Source of the DNA: Flavobacterium sp. UBA6721
Lineage (GTDB): Bacteria; Bacteroidota; Bacteroidia; Flavobacteriales; Flavobacteriaceae
Assembly (NCBI GenBank): GCA_002454195.1
Contig: DKIJ01000004.1
Location: 77,178 to 141,177 of the forward strand
Direction of reading: 5' to 3'
Length of the DNA: 64,000 nt
Shown here: positions 19,038-27,964 of the stretch, in pieces
How the letters are laid out: every line of letters begins with the position of its first letter
How positions within the stretch are numbered: position 1 is the stretch's first letter
Made by a program: the position numbers and the translations under genes
The notes under the pieces: model-generated
Database searches by the model: none
What the model was told of the DNA's origin: nothing
Seen by the model: the letters and a program-made list of their open reading frames with translations, nothing else

Positions 19038-19799
19038 TTAATCTTTAAGTGTCATTCGACCATAATTAGCAACTACTGCTAAACAAAGTAAAGGTAAAAT
19101 AAATGAGAAGTTAACTTCAGGTATATAACCTAATATTTTTAAGTCACTAAATCCAGGTCCTCCCCAGTCTAAAATACTTGCTTGAAGTAATGGTATTAAA
19201 GCACCACCTACAATAGCCATAACAAGACCAGATGAACCAATTTTAGCTTCATCACCCATGCCTTTAAGTGCAATTCCATAGATAGTAGGGAACATGATTG
19301 ACATGAAAATAGATATCGAAATTAGTGAAATTAAACCAGGAATTCCTTGTAATACAATGGTTCCTAGAGCGCAAATAATACCACCAATTCCAAAAATAAT
19401 TAGCATTTTAGAAGGGTTGATTGTTTTCATCATTGCGGTACCAATCCATCTTCCTATTAAGAATAATATCATCGCTCCAATATTATAATTGGTAACTGTA
19501 ATATGTAATCCAAAGCTATGATTGATATTATCTACATATTGGTACATAAACGTCCAGCATAAAATTTGAGCTCCTACATAGAACGCTTGCGCAATTACCC
19601 CATTGATGTAATTTTTATTCGATTTTAATTTCTTTAAAGATTCAGAAACAGTCATTTTTTCCTCTTCTTTTGTAGCAGGCATTTTGGTGAAAATGATAAT
19701 GATTAAAATAAACAATACAAAAGCACCAAGTCCGATGTAAGGAATACTAATGATGTTTAAATCATTTTCTCTAATAGACGCTAATTCAGTAAATTTTGT
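19038..19799 (-). pseudogene. C-terminal half of FucP-type sugar MFS transporter
   Basis: Only the second half of an L-fucose/glucose:proton symporter-like MFS protein remains. The preserved part starts at the linker before transmembrane helix 7 (NIISIPYIGLG) and runs through six helices to the normal C-terminus. The frame is closed upstream by TGA at 19800-19802, and lacI-like coding sequence begins about 30 bp further on. The first six helices and the divergent promoter region are therefore missing, most simply by one deletion. A TTG at about 19745 or ATG 19682 could start a product, but half a transporter is unlikely to work. Confidence 0.75.
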
Positions 19800-19829
19800 T
19801 CAATCGTTTGAATAAATATAGAAAACAAA

Positions 19830-20858
19830 TTGGAAAACAAAAAAAAATCTACAATAAAAGATATTGCAGCTGTCTTAGGTTTGACTCCTTCTGCAGTTTC
19901 TAAAGCTTTGAATGATCATCCCAGAATTAGTGAAAAAACAAAAATAGCGGTGAAGCAAGTGGCTCAAGAATTAGATTATCAGCCTAATTTTTTATCCAGT
20001 GCTTTGCGTAAAGGCAAGAGTAATTTAGTTGGTGTTATTATTCCCCGTGTCAATAGTCATTTTTTTTCTTCGGTGGTTGAAAATATAGAAAAGGTACTCA
20101 ATTCTGAAGGCTACAGTATCATTATGACACAATCGAATGAATTGTATGCTAAAGAGTGCAAGGAAATTGATACTTTATTAAAAATTCAAGTAGATGGAAT
20201 CATTGCTTCTATGGCTAACCAAACGATAGATTTAGAGTATTATGAAAAAATAAAATCAAAGGGTGTTGAACTGGTTATATTTGATAGAGGAGAAGAATCA
20301 TTGCAAGTAGATTATGTAGGTATTGATGATTATAAAAGTAGTCATCTAGTGGTTGATCATTTTGTGGCACAAAATTGTAAAAAAATAGCGCATATTGCAG
20401 GATTTAATCATATTCGAATTTATAAAGAGAGGATTCGTGGTTATAAAGATGCACTTAAAAAGTGGAATATAGATTTACGTGAAGACTGGATTATCGAAAG
20501 TAACTTACGAACAGATGATGGCCGAAGAATTATGCAACAATTACTCGAAGGAGCTGACCGCCCAGATGCGGTTTATGTGGCTGGAGATATTGCTGCACTG
20601 GGAGCTTAGCAGGTGCTTTTAGAAAACAACATTAAAGTTCCTGAAGAAATTGCGCTTGTAGGTTTTAGCGAAGAACCTTTTACTTCGTTGACACAGCCTT
20701 CGATTTCAACAGTAAATCAGCATAGTGACCAGATTGGAAAACTAGCTGCAGAGGCTTTTTTAGAAGGAATGAATAATCCCAATAAAAAATCGATTAAGCG
20801 AATTATTCTGGAACCTGAATTAATCGTTAGACAATCCTCAAATAGAAATTTGAAATGA
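19830..20858 (+). pseudogene. LacI-family transcriptional regulator with in-frame TAG
   Basis: 342 codons. N-terminal LacI helix-turn-helix (TIKDIAAVLGLTPSAVSKALN), hinge, and periplasmic-binding-like effector domain continuing to EPELIVRQSS. TAG at 20607-20609 splits the frame after AGDIAALGA. The same frame continues with QVLLENNIKVPEEIALVGF, so the interruption is one base change, probably from a Leu codon. The start is a TTG at 19830 with little leader, next to the deletion that truncated the sugar transporter. The truncated product would lack the end of the effector and dimerisation domain. Confidence 0.8.
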
Positions 20859-20975
20859 TAGTAGGATTATCCATTGAAGTTATTTAAATGGTTTATAAAG
20901 AGATGTTTATCGTTTAAAAACTTGAATAGTTACTGTGATTTTCAATCAATTTGTATAGTATTTAGCGTATCTTAT

Positions 20976-22124
20976 TTATTGGTTGTATGAGCCATACACA
21001 GGAACAATGAAATTTCCGTTTAAAAAAGATTGAGTATCAATTTGGCTTTGAAGTATTACTCCTTTAAGATCTTGTTCTAATAATAGTTGAGCCGATTGTA
21101 CTAATGGTGCAGCGGTTGTTGTTTGAATAGCTCTTAGTTTGTGTTTCCCTACTTTAAGCGGATGTATACATTTGGATATTTCACGTCTTCTAAGAGTTCC
21201 TTTATTATCTTTGCCTTCTATGGCAGCAAATAATATAATTTGGTCTTCTTCAAATAATGGAATTTCTTTTTCCATAATTTTTTGCAGTTCTTCAATTATA
21301 TTTTCAGACTTACCAATACGTTCAATTTGTTGTTGAACCCAATCATAATGTCCTGGAAATCGTATCGTTTTATAATCTAAAACACGGACTTTTCCAGCCA
21401 AAGCATCAGGCAAATCAGCTGCGCCACCCGAAGTTAAATCGGCTTCATAGGTAACGCCATCGATAATTAGAGTGGTTCTTTCTGATAGTGCAGGAACTTC
21501 GGTTTTACTAAAGTTGCGGATTGTTATTGCATTTTTGATGTATTCGGTTGCAACACCTATTGGACTCCAGGTAAAACCATAATAATGAGGAGCAACGGCA
21601 TTTTTAGTTAAAGCTCCCACTTTAAATTCTAATTTATCAGCAGAATTGACATTAAAGTCAGCACAAAATTGTTCAAAAAGAGTATTAGCTAAAACATCGA
21701 TATATCCTGGAGCTATTCCCGTTTGTAAAATAAAGCCAGTTTCAGCATCTTTAGCCAATGCTATTATTTCTTCTGTTTCGGCAACATATTCGGTAAGATT
21801 CGCATAATGAAGGTGAAAATCTTTGGCAATTTGCGCTATTCTAGGAGCTTGACCTCCAGGAAGACAATCTAAAATGATAGCGCCTTGCTTGAAAATAGTT
21901 TCCATTTCAGAAGTAATCTCATTTTCTGAAAATAGAAAAGCGTTAACCTTACAAGTATTAGTAGTTCCTTCTTCTATCCATTTGGCAACAGCTTTTGCTT
22001 TAGATAGGGTTCGGTTTCCAATAAAAATGGTTGGTGTAACCTGACTCCATTCAGCCAGAATTAAACCTGCAGCTTCGGCAATGCCACCTGCTCCAGCAAT
22101 AATGATGTTGAAGTGTTTTTCCAT
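20976..22124 (-). CDS. Saccharopine dehydrogenase-like NAD(P)-binding protein
   Basis: 382 residues. N-terminal Rossmann motif GAGGIAEAAG (11-20) and central alpha/beta catalytic-type domain (about 130-330) as in saccharopine dehydrogenase/carboxynorspermidine dehydrogenase relatives. The conserved GIAPGYIDVLAN segment and ACT-free C-terminus fit the family called saccharopine dehydrogenase in Flavobacteriia. It likely acts on an amino-acid conjugate. The exact substrate is not readable. Monocistronic. Confidence 0.75.
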   Translation of the reverse strand: MEKHFNIIIAGAGGIAEAAGLILAEWSQVTPTIFIGNRTLSKAKAVAKWIEEGTTNTCKVNAFLFSENEITSEMETIFKQGAIILDCLPGGQAPRIAQIAKDFHLHYANLTEYVAETEEIIALAKDAETGFILQTGIAPGYIDVLANTLFEQFCADFNVNSADKLEFKVGALTKNAVAPHYYGFTWSPIGVATEYIKNAITIRNFSKTEVPALSERTTLIIDGVTYEADLTSGGAADLPDALAGKVRVLDYKTIRFPGHYDWVQQQIERIGKSENIIEELQKIMEKEIPLFEEDQIILFAAIEGKDNKGTLRRREISKCIHPLKVGKHKLRAIQTTTAAPLVQSAQLLLEQDLKGVILQSQIDTQSFLNGNFIVPVYGSYNQ

Positions 22125-22217
22125 AACTAAATTTACACTATTTCAATTTTATTTCGAAATATATTCCAAAAAAAGTATGGGAATTTCTTTTAGATAGGAT
22201 CTTTTCAGTAAATGAAT

Positions 22218-22949
22218 TTAATGTGTTAATTGTAAGCGTTCTAGTTCTAAACTTAGCTGATTTTGTTCGTTTTCCAATATTTCCAGTTCGCTTTTTAAAT
22301 GTGTAATTTCAGTTTGAAGCGCATTTAACTCTCTTGATTTTTCATCAGCAGATCGAAAGAGTTGAAATTCATTTGCTCTATTTAATTTGCTTTTTGCTTC
22401 ATCCAAAAGCGTTTGATTTTGTGTTTTCTCTATTTGAATTTCATCGAGTCTTTTAGAGATGATTTCTTTTCGTTCTTTGGCAATTCGTTCTGCTTCGGCT
22501 CTTTCTTGTTCTTCAGCTTGTTTTTTTTGTTCCTGTAGTTCTTTTTCTTTCAATAAAAATTGTCTGTTTTCTATTTCTGTTTTATGGTTTATTTCTTCTA
22601 ATTCCTCTTTTCTTTTTTCTTCAAAAATACTTAGAGCAAAACTTCCAATAATTACAATGAACAATAGGCAAACCAAGTAAAAGTTGTTTTTTGACAACCC
22701 CATAATCTTAGTTTTTGTCTCTTTTTGTTTTGGCTTGGACTCAGTCTCAGGATTTGGAATTTCAGCTTTAAAAGGAGGAGGGATGACTTTTAATATTGAT
22801 TGAAGTTCATCAATTTCACCAGCAGTTTTCCAATCGGCTAAACCTGAAAACCACACCGGTGTAGTTGCTGTAATTTGTTTCATTTGCAATTCGGTTAAAT
22901 CAAAAGGTCCGCTGCTTTCGATACCGTTATGTAAATAATATTTTTTCAT
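22218..22949 (-). CDS. GYF_2 (DUF4339) membrane protein with coiled coil
   Basis: 243 residues. N-terminal DUF4339/GYF_2 domain (about 2-52; YYLHNGIESSGPFDLTELQ and WFSGLADWKTAGEI), Lys-rich linker, one membrane span (about 88-108), then a long Glu/Lys/Gln coiled coil to the end. GYF_2 domains mediate protein contacts in membrane-linked proteins. Function unknown. Confidence 0.75.
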   Translation of the reverse strand: MKKYYLHNGIESSGPFDLTELQMKQITATTPVWFSGLADWKTAGEIDELQSILKVIPPPFKAEIPNPETESKPKQKETKTKIMGLSKNNFYLVCLLFIVIIGSFALSIFEEKRKEELEEINHKTEIENRQFLLKEKELQEQKKQAEEQERAEAERIAKERKEIISKRLDEIQIEKTQNQTLLDEAKSKLNRANEFQLFRSADEKSRELNALQTEITHLKSELEILENEQNQLSLELERLQLTH

Positions 22950-23044
22950 TACTGTTAGATTTGTGTAAAATAAGTCAAGGAAAACAATCTTTTTATTATC
23001 CTTTTCGAAGGTATAAAAGTTGCTTTAAATGAAAAAATGAAATT

Positions 23045-23605
23045 TTAGTAATACAATCTAAAATCTAGGAATTTGCAAAGGGCATAATTTTTTTCATGTA
23101 ATTCTTCTACGATTTCGACAAGATCCTCTAATTCATCGCATAGGTTGAAAAAAAATTTATCGAGATGAATACTGCTTACTTTTTTGTTTTTTATCCCATA
23201 ACCCGAAATCGCTCTTGCGCCTGTAATATCAAGGAAATATTGTGCTTCTTCTGAAGTTAAATCGAGTATTTTTTCATTGGCAAAATGAATGATTTTACCT
23301 TTTAATTTACCTTCAAACAATTCGGCGATTTCTTCTAAACTATAATAATAATCGTGAAGACAAATATTGTTTTCTTGTCCTGGCATAACCAAATAGATAA
23401 TTTGATAGGCTTTGAAATTGTGATCATCATAGAGTAATGCCCCTAAACTTTCTTCTAGACCTTCGATGGTATCACAGTTTTTATAAATACTATTAATTTG
23501 GTATTCAAATGCTAAGTGTTCTAAGTTTTGTAATACCTCGGTTATGACATAGGTATCTACATCCGGAACGCCTTCTAGGCAAAAAATAAAGTTCTCTTTA
23601 ACCAT
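23045..23605 (-). CDS. Conserved hypothetical protein, DUF6642-like
   Basis: 186 residues, acidic, soluble. Starts with FCLEGVPDVDTYVITEVLQNLE and contains YQIIYLVMPGQEN and GARAISGYGIKNK, resembling the DUF6642 family, whose members look CHAT-protease-like in overall layout. No catalytic Cys-His pair could be assigned with certainty. Single gene with promoter-sized gaps on both sides. Confidence 0.5.
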   Translation of the reverse strand: MVKENFIFCLEGVPDVDTYVITEVLQNLEHLAFEYQINSIYKNCDTIEGLEESLGALLYDDHNFKAYQIIYLVMPGQENNICLHDYYYSLEEIAELFEGKLKGKIIHFANEKILDLTSEEAQYFLDITGARAISGYGIKNKKVSSIHLDKFFFNLCDELEDLVEIVEELHEKNYALCKFLDFRLYY

Positions 23606-23825
23606 GCCAATGTGTTTGAATCTTATTTAAAATTAGGACAAAGATATATTTAATTAGAATTGTATTTTGAGTAACAAATGTTAATTCATTTATATAATTA
23701 TTAAAATAGTTTGAGTCTAAAACGGCGTCATAATTGTTGTTAGTCGAAAAAAATGTGCGATTATTGTTCGTAACCTTTATTTTTATAACATCATATGAAT
23801 CTAATGTTTAATACTCCTAATAGAA

Positions 23826-24454
23826 ATGAAAAATCTACTTATACTATTTAGTTTTTTATCTTTTTTTCATCCAGTTTGTAGTCAGAATTTGGTTGAACCT
23901 CCTAAACCATTCGGCCCACTTCCTTCGGAAAAACAATTGAAATGGCATGAAATGGAATCCTATGCGTTGATCCATTTTTCGTTAAACACTTTTACCAATA
24001 AAGAATGGGGATATGGTAATGAATCACCAGAATTGTTTTTTCCAACGGAACTAAATGCACGTCAGTGGCAAAAGTAGTGAAAGAAACAGGAATGAAAGGA
24101 ATTATTTTGGTTGCAAAACATCATGATGGTTTTTGCTTATGGCCTTCTGAATATACGGAGCGTTCTGTGAAAAATTCACCTTGGAAAAACGGTAAAGGGG
24201 ATGTTGTCAAAGAATTATCCGAAGCCTGTAAGGAGTATGGTTTAAAATTAGGTTTGTATTTATCACCTTGGGATCGCAATCATGCAGGATATGGAAAACC
24301 AGAATACATCACTTATTTCAGAAATCAATTGAAAGAGTTGCTAACGAATTATGGGGATGTTTTTGTAAGTCCATCAAAAGAAATCTTCAATACCTATACT
24401 AAAGATAGCCCAGACGAATTGAAGCCTAATTCTAATAAGAATAAGGTGAAATAG
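23826..24454 (+). pseudogene. Alpha-L-fucosidase (GH29) remnant, frameshifted and truncated
   Basis: A signal peptide (about 1-19) leads into GH29 sequence (YALIHFSLNTFTNKEWGYG, then [15 protein letters not shown], then [10 protein letters not shown]). The frame breaks at about 24070: QWQK ends in TAG, and the next frame resumes at [11 protein letters not shown]. One lost A in the run at 24071-24074 explains it. After LLTNYGDVF (about 24363) the expected catalytic WFDG region is absent and an unrelated 29-residue tail follows. Around half of the enzyme remains, so it is inactive. Confidence 0.85.
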
Positions 24455-24472
24455 GGTGGTGATTATGAGAAT

Positions 24473-24508
24473 AAAAAAAGGAGTTAAATCTGTATTTTCT
24501 CCTTTTTT
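24473..24508. terminator. Bidirectional terminator left of the island
   Basis: AAAAAAAGGAG (24473-24483) pairs with CTCCTTTTTT (24499-24508). It lies about 25 bp outside the left att site. Before integration it would have sat just downstream of the mnmE stop, so it is probably the original mnmE terminator, now separated from its gene by 20 kb. Confidence 0.8.
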
Positions 24509-24531
24509 ATTAAAATATTTTAAGGGAATTT

Positions 24532-24549
24532 TACTTCCCGATACAAAAA
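24532..24549 (-). other. Left attachment site (att core)
   Basis: TACTTCCCGATACAAAAA, identical to 44545-44562. Read on the minus strand it would encode the end of MnmE with a TAA stop (GGGAAGTAA), followed by the former downstream terminator. This is the displaced original 3' end of mnmE. Confidence 0.85.
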
Positions 24550-24585
24550 GTAACTTATCTTGATAATCAATTAGTTGTATAGTTA

Positions 24586-24635
24586 GGGCAACAAATAGGC
24601 AACAAAATCTGTAAAATTGATGGCAAATAAGAGAA
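24586..24635 (+). repeat. Candidate integrase arm sites, left end
   Basis: GGGCAACAAA at 24586-24595 and AGGCAACAAAA at 24597-24607, plus GCAAATAAGAGAA at 24623-24635. The same words in the same orientation occur at the right end of the island (44407-44537). Confidence 0.55.
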
Positions 24636-24650
24636 AATGCCTTTGTTTTA

Positions 24651-25145
24651 TTAGAACCTATCTACGAGCAAATATAATCCTTTTTTTCGTGTTTTAGCTA
24701 TCAAATTCAGTTCTTGATACTTTGGTAGTTCAGTGCAATAAAGTTTATCATAAGGCTTTGCAAAGCCGTTCTTGACCATTATTTCGTTTAAGGTGTTGCC
24801 GTTAGGCAATACGACATAAGCCAAGGTTCTACCGTATGGGTCTTTCTCGTTGCCTACTTCTTGAATTAATGTAATCCGTTTTCCAATCTTTGCTTTAGTT
24901 CTTAAAAATTCATAAGACTGGTGTGCAAGTTCAATCAAAAAGTGACCTGACAAATGGGTTTCTCTTTCGTCTTCTTTTAGTTTTTTGCAAGGTGTTAGCT
25001 CTGGTGCATCAATACCGTAAAAACGTATTTCTTCTACCTTATTTGTAATTAAATTCTTTGCAATTATGCCATCTCCATCAACCACTTTTACAATTTCGTA
25101 ATTAGTTTTAATAATTGTCGGACACTTTACATCTAATTGCTTCAT
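24651..25145 (-). CDS. Staphylococcal-nuclease-like protein (SNase domain)
   Basis: 164 residues. SNase fold about 15-160 with catalytic residues in place: Arg in IRFYGIDAPE, the following Glu, and Arg in DPYGRTLAYV, with Ca-binding VDGDG at about 23-27. It cleaves DNA and RNA. No signal peptide, so it would stay in the cytoplasm, unlike secreted thermonucleases. First gene at the left end of the island. It contains a perfect 14-bp palindrome GGCTTTGCAAAGCC (24754-24767). Confidence 0.85.
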   Translation of the reverse strand: MKQLDVKCPTIIKTNYEIVKVVDGDGIIAKNLITNKVEEIRFYGIDAPELTPCKKLKEDERETHLSGHFLIELAHQSYEFLRTKAKIGKRITLIQEVGNEKDPYGRTLAYVVLPNGNTLNEIMVKNGFAKPYDKLYCTELPKYQELNLIAKTRKKGLYLLVDRF

Positions 25146-25227
25146 ATTGCATTGTTTAAGTAATTGATTAACAGCTTTTTATGGCGTAAATTTACACTAA
25201 ATTTTATAATTAAAAAAGCGTATCATT

Positions 25228-26031
25228 ATGGCAAGACAAAAAGGACATATTAAATATGTTGGAACACTCGGAGAAGTTAGACACTTCAAAATTAAAGGTA
25301 ACGATGGCTACTATGCAGGATTAAAAGGTGGTCCATCTTCAGAACAAATTGCATCAGATCCTGCCTTTGTTCGTACTCGTGAGAATATGAATGAATTTGG
25401 AGGTAGTGCGATTGCAGGAAGGTCATTGAGAACAAGTATTGCAAATCTTATTCGTAATAATGGCGATAGCCAAGTTACTGGAAGAATAACCGCAATAATG
25501 AAAAGAATCAATCTTGAAGATGGTTCGGAGGTAAGAGGTCAAAGAGCTATTTTAGTAACAGTAGCACCGCAATATTTAGAAGGTTTCGAGTTTAATAAAT
25601 TTGCTTCTTTAAATGGCGTTTTTAATGCTCCTTATACTATTACTCCAAGTGCTGGAAGGGATAGTTCAACTTTGGACATTGCTCCATTTAATCCTTTAGA
25701 TAGAATGTATATTCCTGCTGGAGCAACCCATTTTAAAATCATAAATGCCATAACAGCATTGTCTGATTTTGAATATAACAGTACAACTGGAACTTATGAG
25801 CCAAAGGATATTGCTACTAATGGATTGACAGATGTTCAAGATTCGGGATATTTACCTGTTAATGCTGTTACTTCTGCAATAAGCGTTGTTAGTACTTTGC
25901 CTGGTTCTCCAACTGTTTCGGCAGATGTATCTGTTATAAATTTGTTGGCAGTTGAATTTTATCAAGAAGTAAATTCAAATTACTACTTGTTTTCGCAAGG
26001 TAATGCGATGAAAGTTGCAAAAATATTCTAA
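25228..26031 (+). CDS. Conserved island/phage-associated hypothetical protein
   Basis: 267 residues. The start (ARQKGHIKYVGTLGEVRHFKIKGNDGYYAGLKGG) followed by SDPAFVRTRENMNEFGGSAIAGRSLRT belongs to a protein type common in Bacteroidota mobile islands and virus-like regions. Function not established. The second half is beta-rich (about 110-267; YLEGFEFNKFASLNGVF), consistent with a structural or binding protein. It has its own transcription unit, divergent from the nuclease. The stop is followed by a GC-rich hairpin-like stretch (26054-26095). Confidence 0.7.
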   Translation: MARQKGHIKYVGTLGEVRHFKIKGNDGYYAGLKGGPSSEQIASDPAFVRTRENMNEFGGSAIAGRSLRTSIANLIRNNGDSQVTGRITAIMKRINLEDGSEVRGQRAILVTVAPQYLEGFEFNKFASLNGVFNAPYTITPSAGRDSSTLDIAPFNPLDRMYIPAGATHFKIINAITALSDFEYNSTTGTYEPKDIATNGLTDVQDSGYLPVNAVTSAISVVSTLPGSPTVSADVSVINLLAVEFYQEVNSNYYLFSQGNAMKVAKIF

Positions 26032-26181
26032 TTCTTCATCCGTGAATTAGACGATTTCGGAAAATCGGGAAAGCCTGCTCTATTGAGTGGGCTTTTTTCT
26101 TTTGCACTTATTTTCCTATAATGGCGAATTATGGTTTAAATATGTATGCTTTAAGCATAAGATAAATATAAGAAAAGGACA

Positions 26182-26607
26182 TTACCTTTTCCTTATATAT
26201 CTGTAAAAAATAGCTCTTTTCGCATCATTGATAAGCTGCAAAGTTTCTAAGTATTTTTTTTCTTGCTGCTCCAATAATTCTAAGGCTTTTACTGACTTAT
26301 TGAAACCTTTTAAATCGGTGCTGGCTTGCTCCAATCCTGTTTTTATAGCTTGGTTACAATCGCCAATGGTAATGAATGGAATAACAGAACCTTTTAAGAA
26401 ATATTCAAAGGATTTTGCCTTCCATAATCCGAAACACAGCGAGTAAAAAAACTGCTTATCTTCTTCGGTTTTGGCAGTTAAAACAAAGCAATTCGGGCAA
26501 GGCTCGGAAAGTGGTTTTCCGCTGTTGTTTCCTTTGCATAGGATGTAAAAATGTGGCTCATTTATTTGAGCTTTTGGACTGTACGTTTTAAGTGAGAATT
26601 TTGCCAT
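26182..26607 (-). CDS. DUF6943-like hypothetical protein
   Basis: 141 residues from ATG 26607. The open frame continues upstream to 26847, but that part is Phe/Lys low-complexity and unlike relatives, so the MAKFSLKTY start is chosen. Key segments are FYILCKGNNSGKPLSEPCPNCFVL, FGLWKAKSFEYFLKGSVIPFITI and NDAKRAIFYRY, resembling the DUF6943 family found on Bacteroidota mobile elements. Cys pair CPNC might bind metal. Function unknown. Confidence 0.65.
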   Translation of the reverse strand: MAKFSLKTYSPKAQINEPHFYILCKGNNSGKPLSEPCPNCFVLTAKTEEDKQFFYSLCFGLWKAKSFEYFLKGSVIPFITIGDCNQAIKTGLEQASTDLKGFNKSVKALELLEQQEKKYLETLQLINDAKRAIFYRYIRKR

Positions 26608-26914
26608 TTTGAGATGATTTTGTTTGCTTCCGAAATCCCCTCTGACAAAAAATTTTTTGACAAAGAAAAAAACGAAAAAAAAAGAAAGCCATCTCATCAG
26701 GTGGTGGAGATTGGACAAGCAAGGTTTTTGAGAAAAAAATACTACCCGATAGGGTGGAGATTTTTTTTTCAAAACCCGTAGGGCTTGACCTTGATGGGCC
26801 AATTGTAACCACCTACTTTTGCTTCCTTTTTTATTCTTTTTTGGCAAAATATCTTTACTATATCCTATTTAAATTGATAGTTCTTCTTTGCAATTCCAAT
26901 GGGGTAAACACTTC

Positions 26915-27247
26915 CAGAAAAAAAATAAACTATACCGCTTCTGTGCGTTGGGTGGTGCGTGGCAAGTGTAGTAACTGAACGGAGTGGAACGAATGCTTGG
27001 GAATGTAATGGAGCAATACTGTATGCTTTTGCAGGGTTGCAAACTTTGCAATCTTTACATTTCTGCAAAGTTTTTAGGGTTTGGGAAAGCATACGGATTG
27101 CGTAATGGAATAGTGCGTTGGGTATCGTGGAATGGAGAGAAGGCACTACTCTTGCTGGCAAATTAGGCTGTAGTGGGTGCTATGTAGAGAAACGGAATAG
27201 TACCTACTAAAAGCCGACACTAAATATTATAGTTTATTTTTTTTCTG
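26915..27247. repeat. Segment bounded by 20-bp perfect inverted repeats
   Basis: CAGAAAAAAAATAAACTATA at 26915-26934 is the exact reverse complement of 27228-27247. The 333-bp unit contains nested hairpins and no gene. No clear flanking target-site duplication was seen. The size and ends resemble a MITE, but this is unproven. Confidence 0.55.
27021..27094. repeat. Nested stem-loops
   Basis: Outer stem GTATGCTTT (27021-27029) with AAAGCATAC (27086-27094). Inner stem AAACTTTGCA (27041-27050) with TGCAAAGTTT (27064-27073). Both are perfect, giving a structured two-level hairpin in DNA or RNA. Confidence 0.6.
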
Positions 27248-27964
27248 ACCGCTGAAAGGGTGGTGGGGAATTGTGGTTCTTAGGGTGGGTGCGGTTGGTT
27301 AAAACACGGCTACGATACCAAAAAATATTTGCGTTGGGTTTTGCATTGGGGAATATTTTTTTGGTAGCGTCTATGGTGCTGGCTATTTTACATAATGTTA
27401 TTATAGGACAGACTGTGCGTTTGGGTGCTTGCACAAGCAGGGGAAAAGGCTGTACTATAATGCCACATTATGTAACTTAGCTTCCGACATTTTTAATACT
27501 GGCATAAGCGGAACGGTGGTGGTGGTTGGAGTGTAGCGGCTTTTTGTTTGGGCTGTGGAGGGATGGCAACAGCTCTTTGCTTTTTTAGTTTATACCGCTA
27601 AAAAATAAATGCTTTAAACAAAAAAGCAATGTGCTGTATAGCGTTGGGAACAGCCCACACAAAAAGTATGACAGTTTAAAAATGGCGGCAGTACCATAGT
27701 ATGCACTGAAGCGTTGGCAGTGTGCATTGGCAGTGCATAAGCCGTGTTTTGTGCGTTGGCTGGGTGGGACTTTTTCATATAAATAACAAATTAAAGCATT
27801 AAGAAAGCATACAAGAGAGTGATAGATAAAAAAATTATCAATATATTTACGAAGTGAAAAATTAAACAAACGAATAAGAGAGTAATTATTAAATGTTAAT
27901 AACTGTTTAAAAAATATAAAAAGAAATTGTATGGTAATTAAAAGAAAAGTTATATTTTTGTAAA

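Larger units (their letters stand above)
26848..27964. other. 1.1-kb non-coding region, G-skewed, rich in repeats and hairpins
   Basis: No convincing gene on either strand. The short open frames show no family resemblance and mutually overlap. The plus strand is visibly richer in G than C from about 26940 to 27780. The word GCGTTGG occurs at 26945, 27115, 27331, 27641, 27711 and 27753. Large inverted repeats lie at 26915/27228, 27021/27086, 27041/27064 and about 27313/27351. Candidate roles are a non-coding RNA, a transfer or replication origin, or decayed element ends. Confidence 0.6.

Noticed and set aside
23826-24454. Programmed frameshift in the fucosidase
   Set aside because: The rest of the enzyme, including the catalytic region, is missing, so a simple deletion in an A-run within a dead gene is the better explanation.
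26608-26847. N-terminal extension of the DUF6943-like gene
   Set aside because: The added 80 residues are Phe/Lys/Arg low-complexity and unlike relatives, while the MAKFSLKTY start fits the family.
26754-27480. Several open frames of 60-98 codons on both strands in the non-coding region
   Set aside because: They overlap each other, start at unrelated points, show low-complexity or odd composition and resemble no family. They look like by-products of a GC-skewed sequence.
26940-27780. Integron attC array suggested by repeated GTTGGG words
   Set aside because: No matching complementary RYYYAAC partners were found at proper spacing, no gene cassettes lie between the words, and no intI-type integrase is present.
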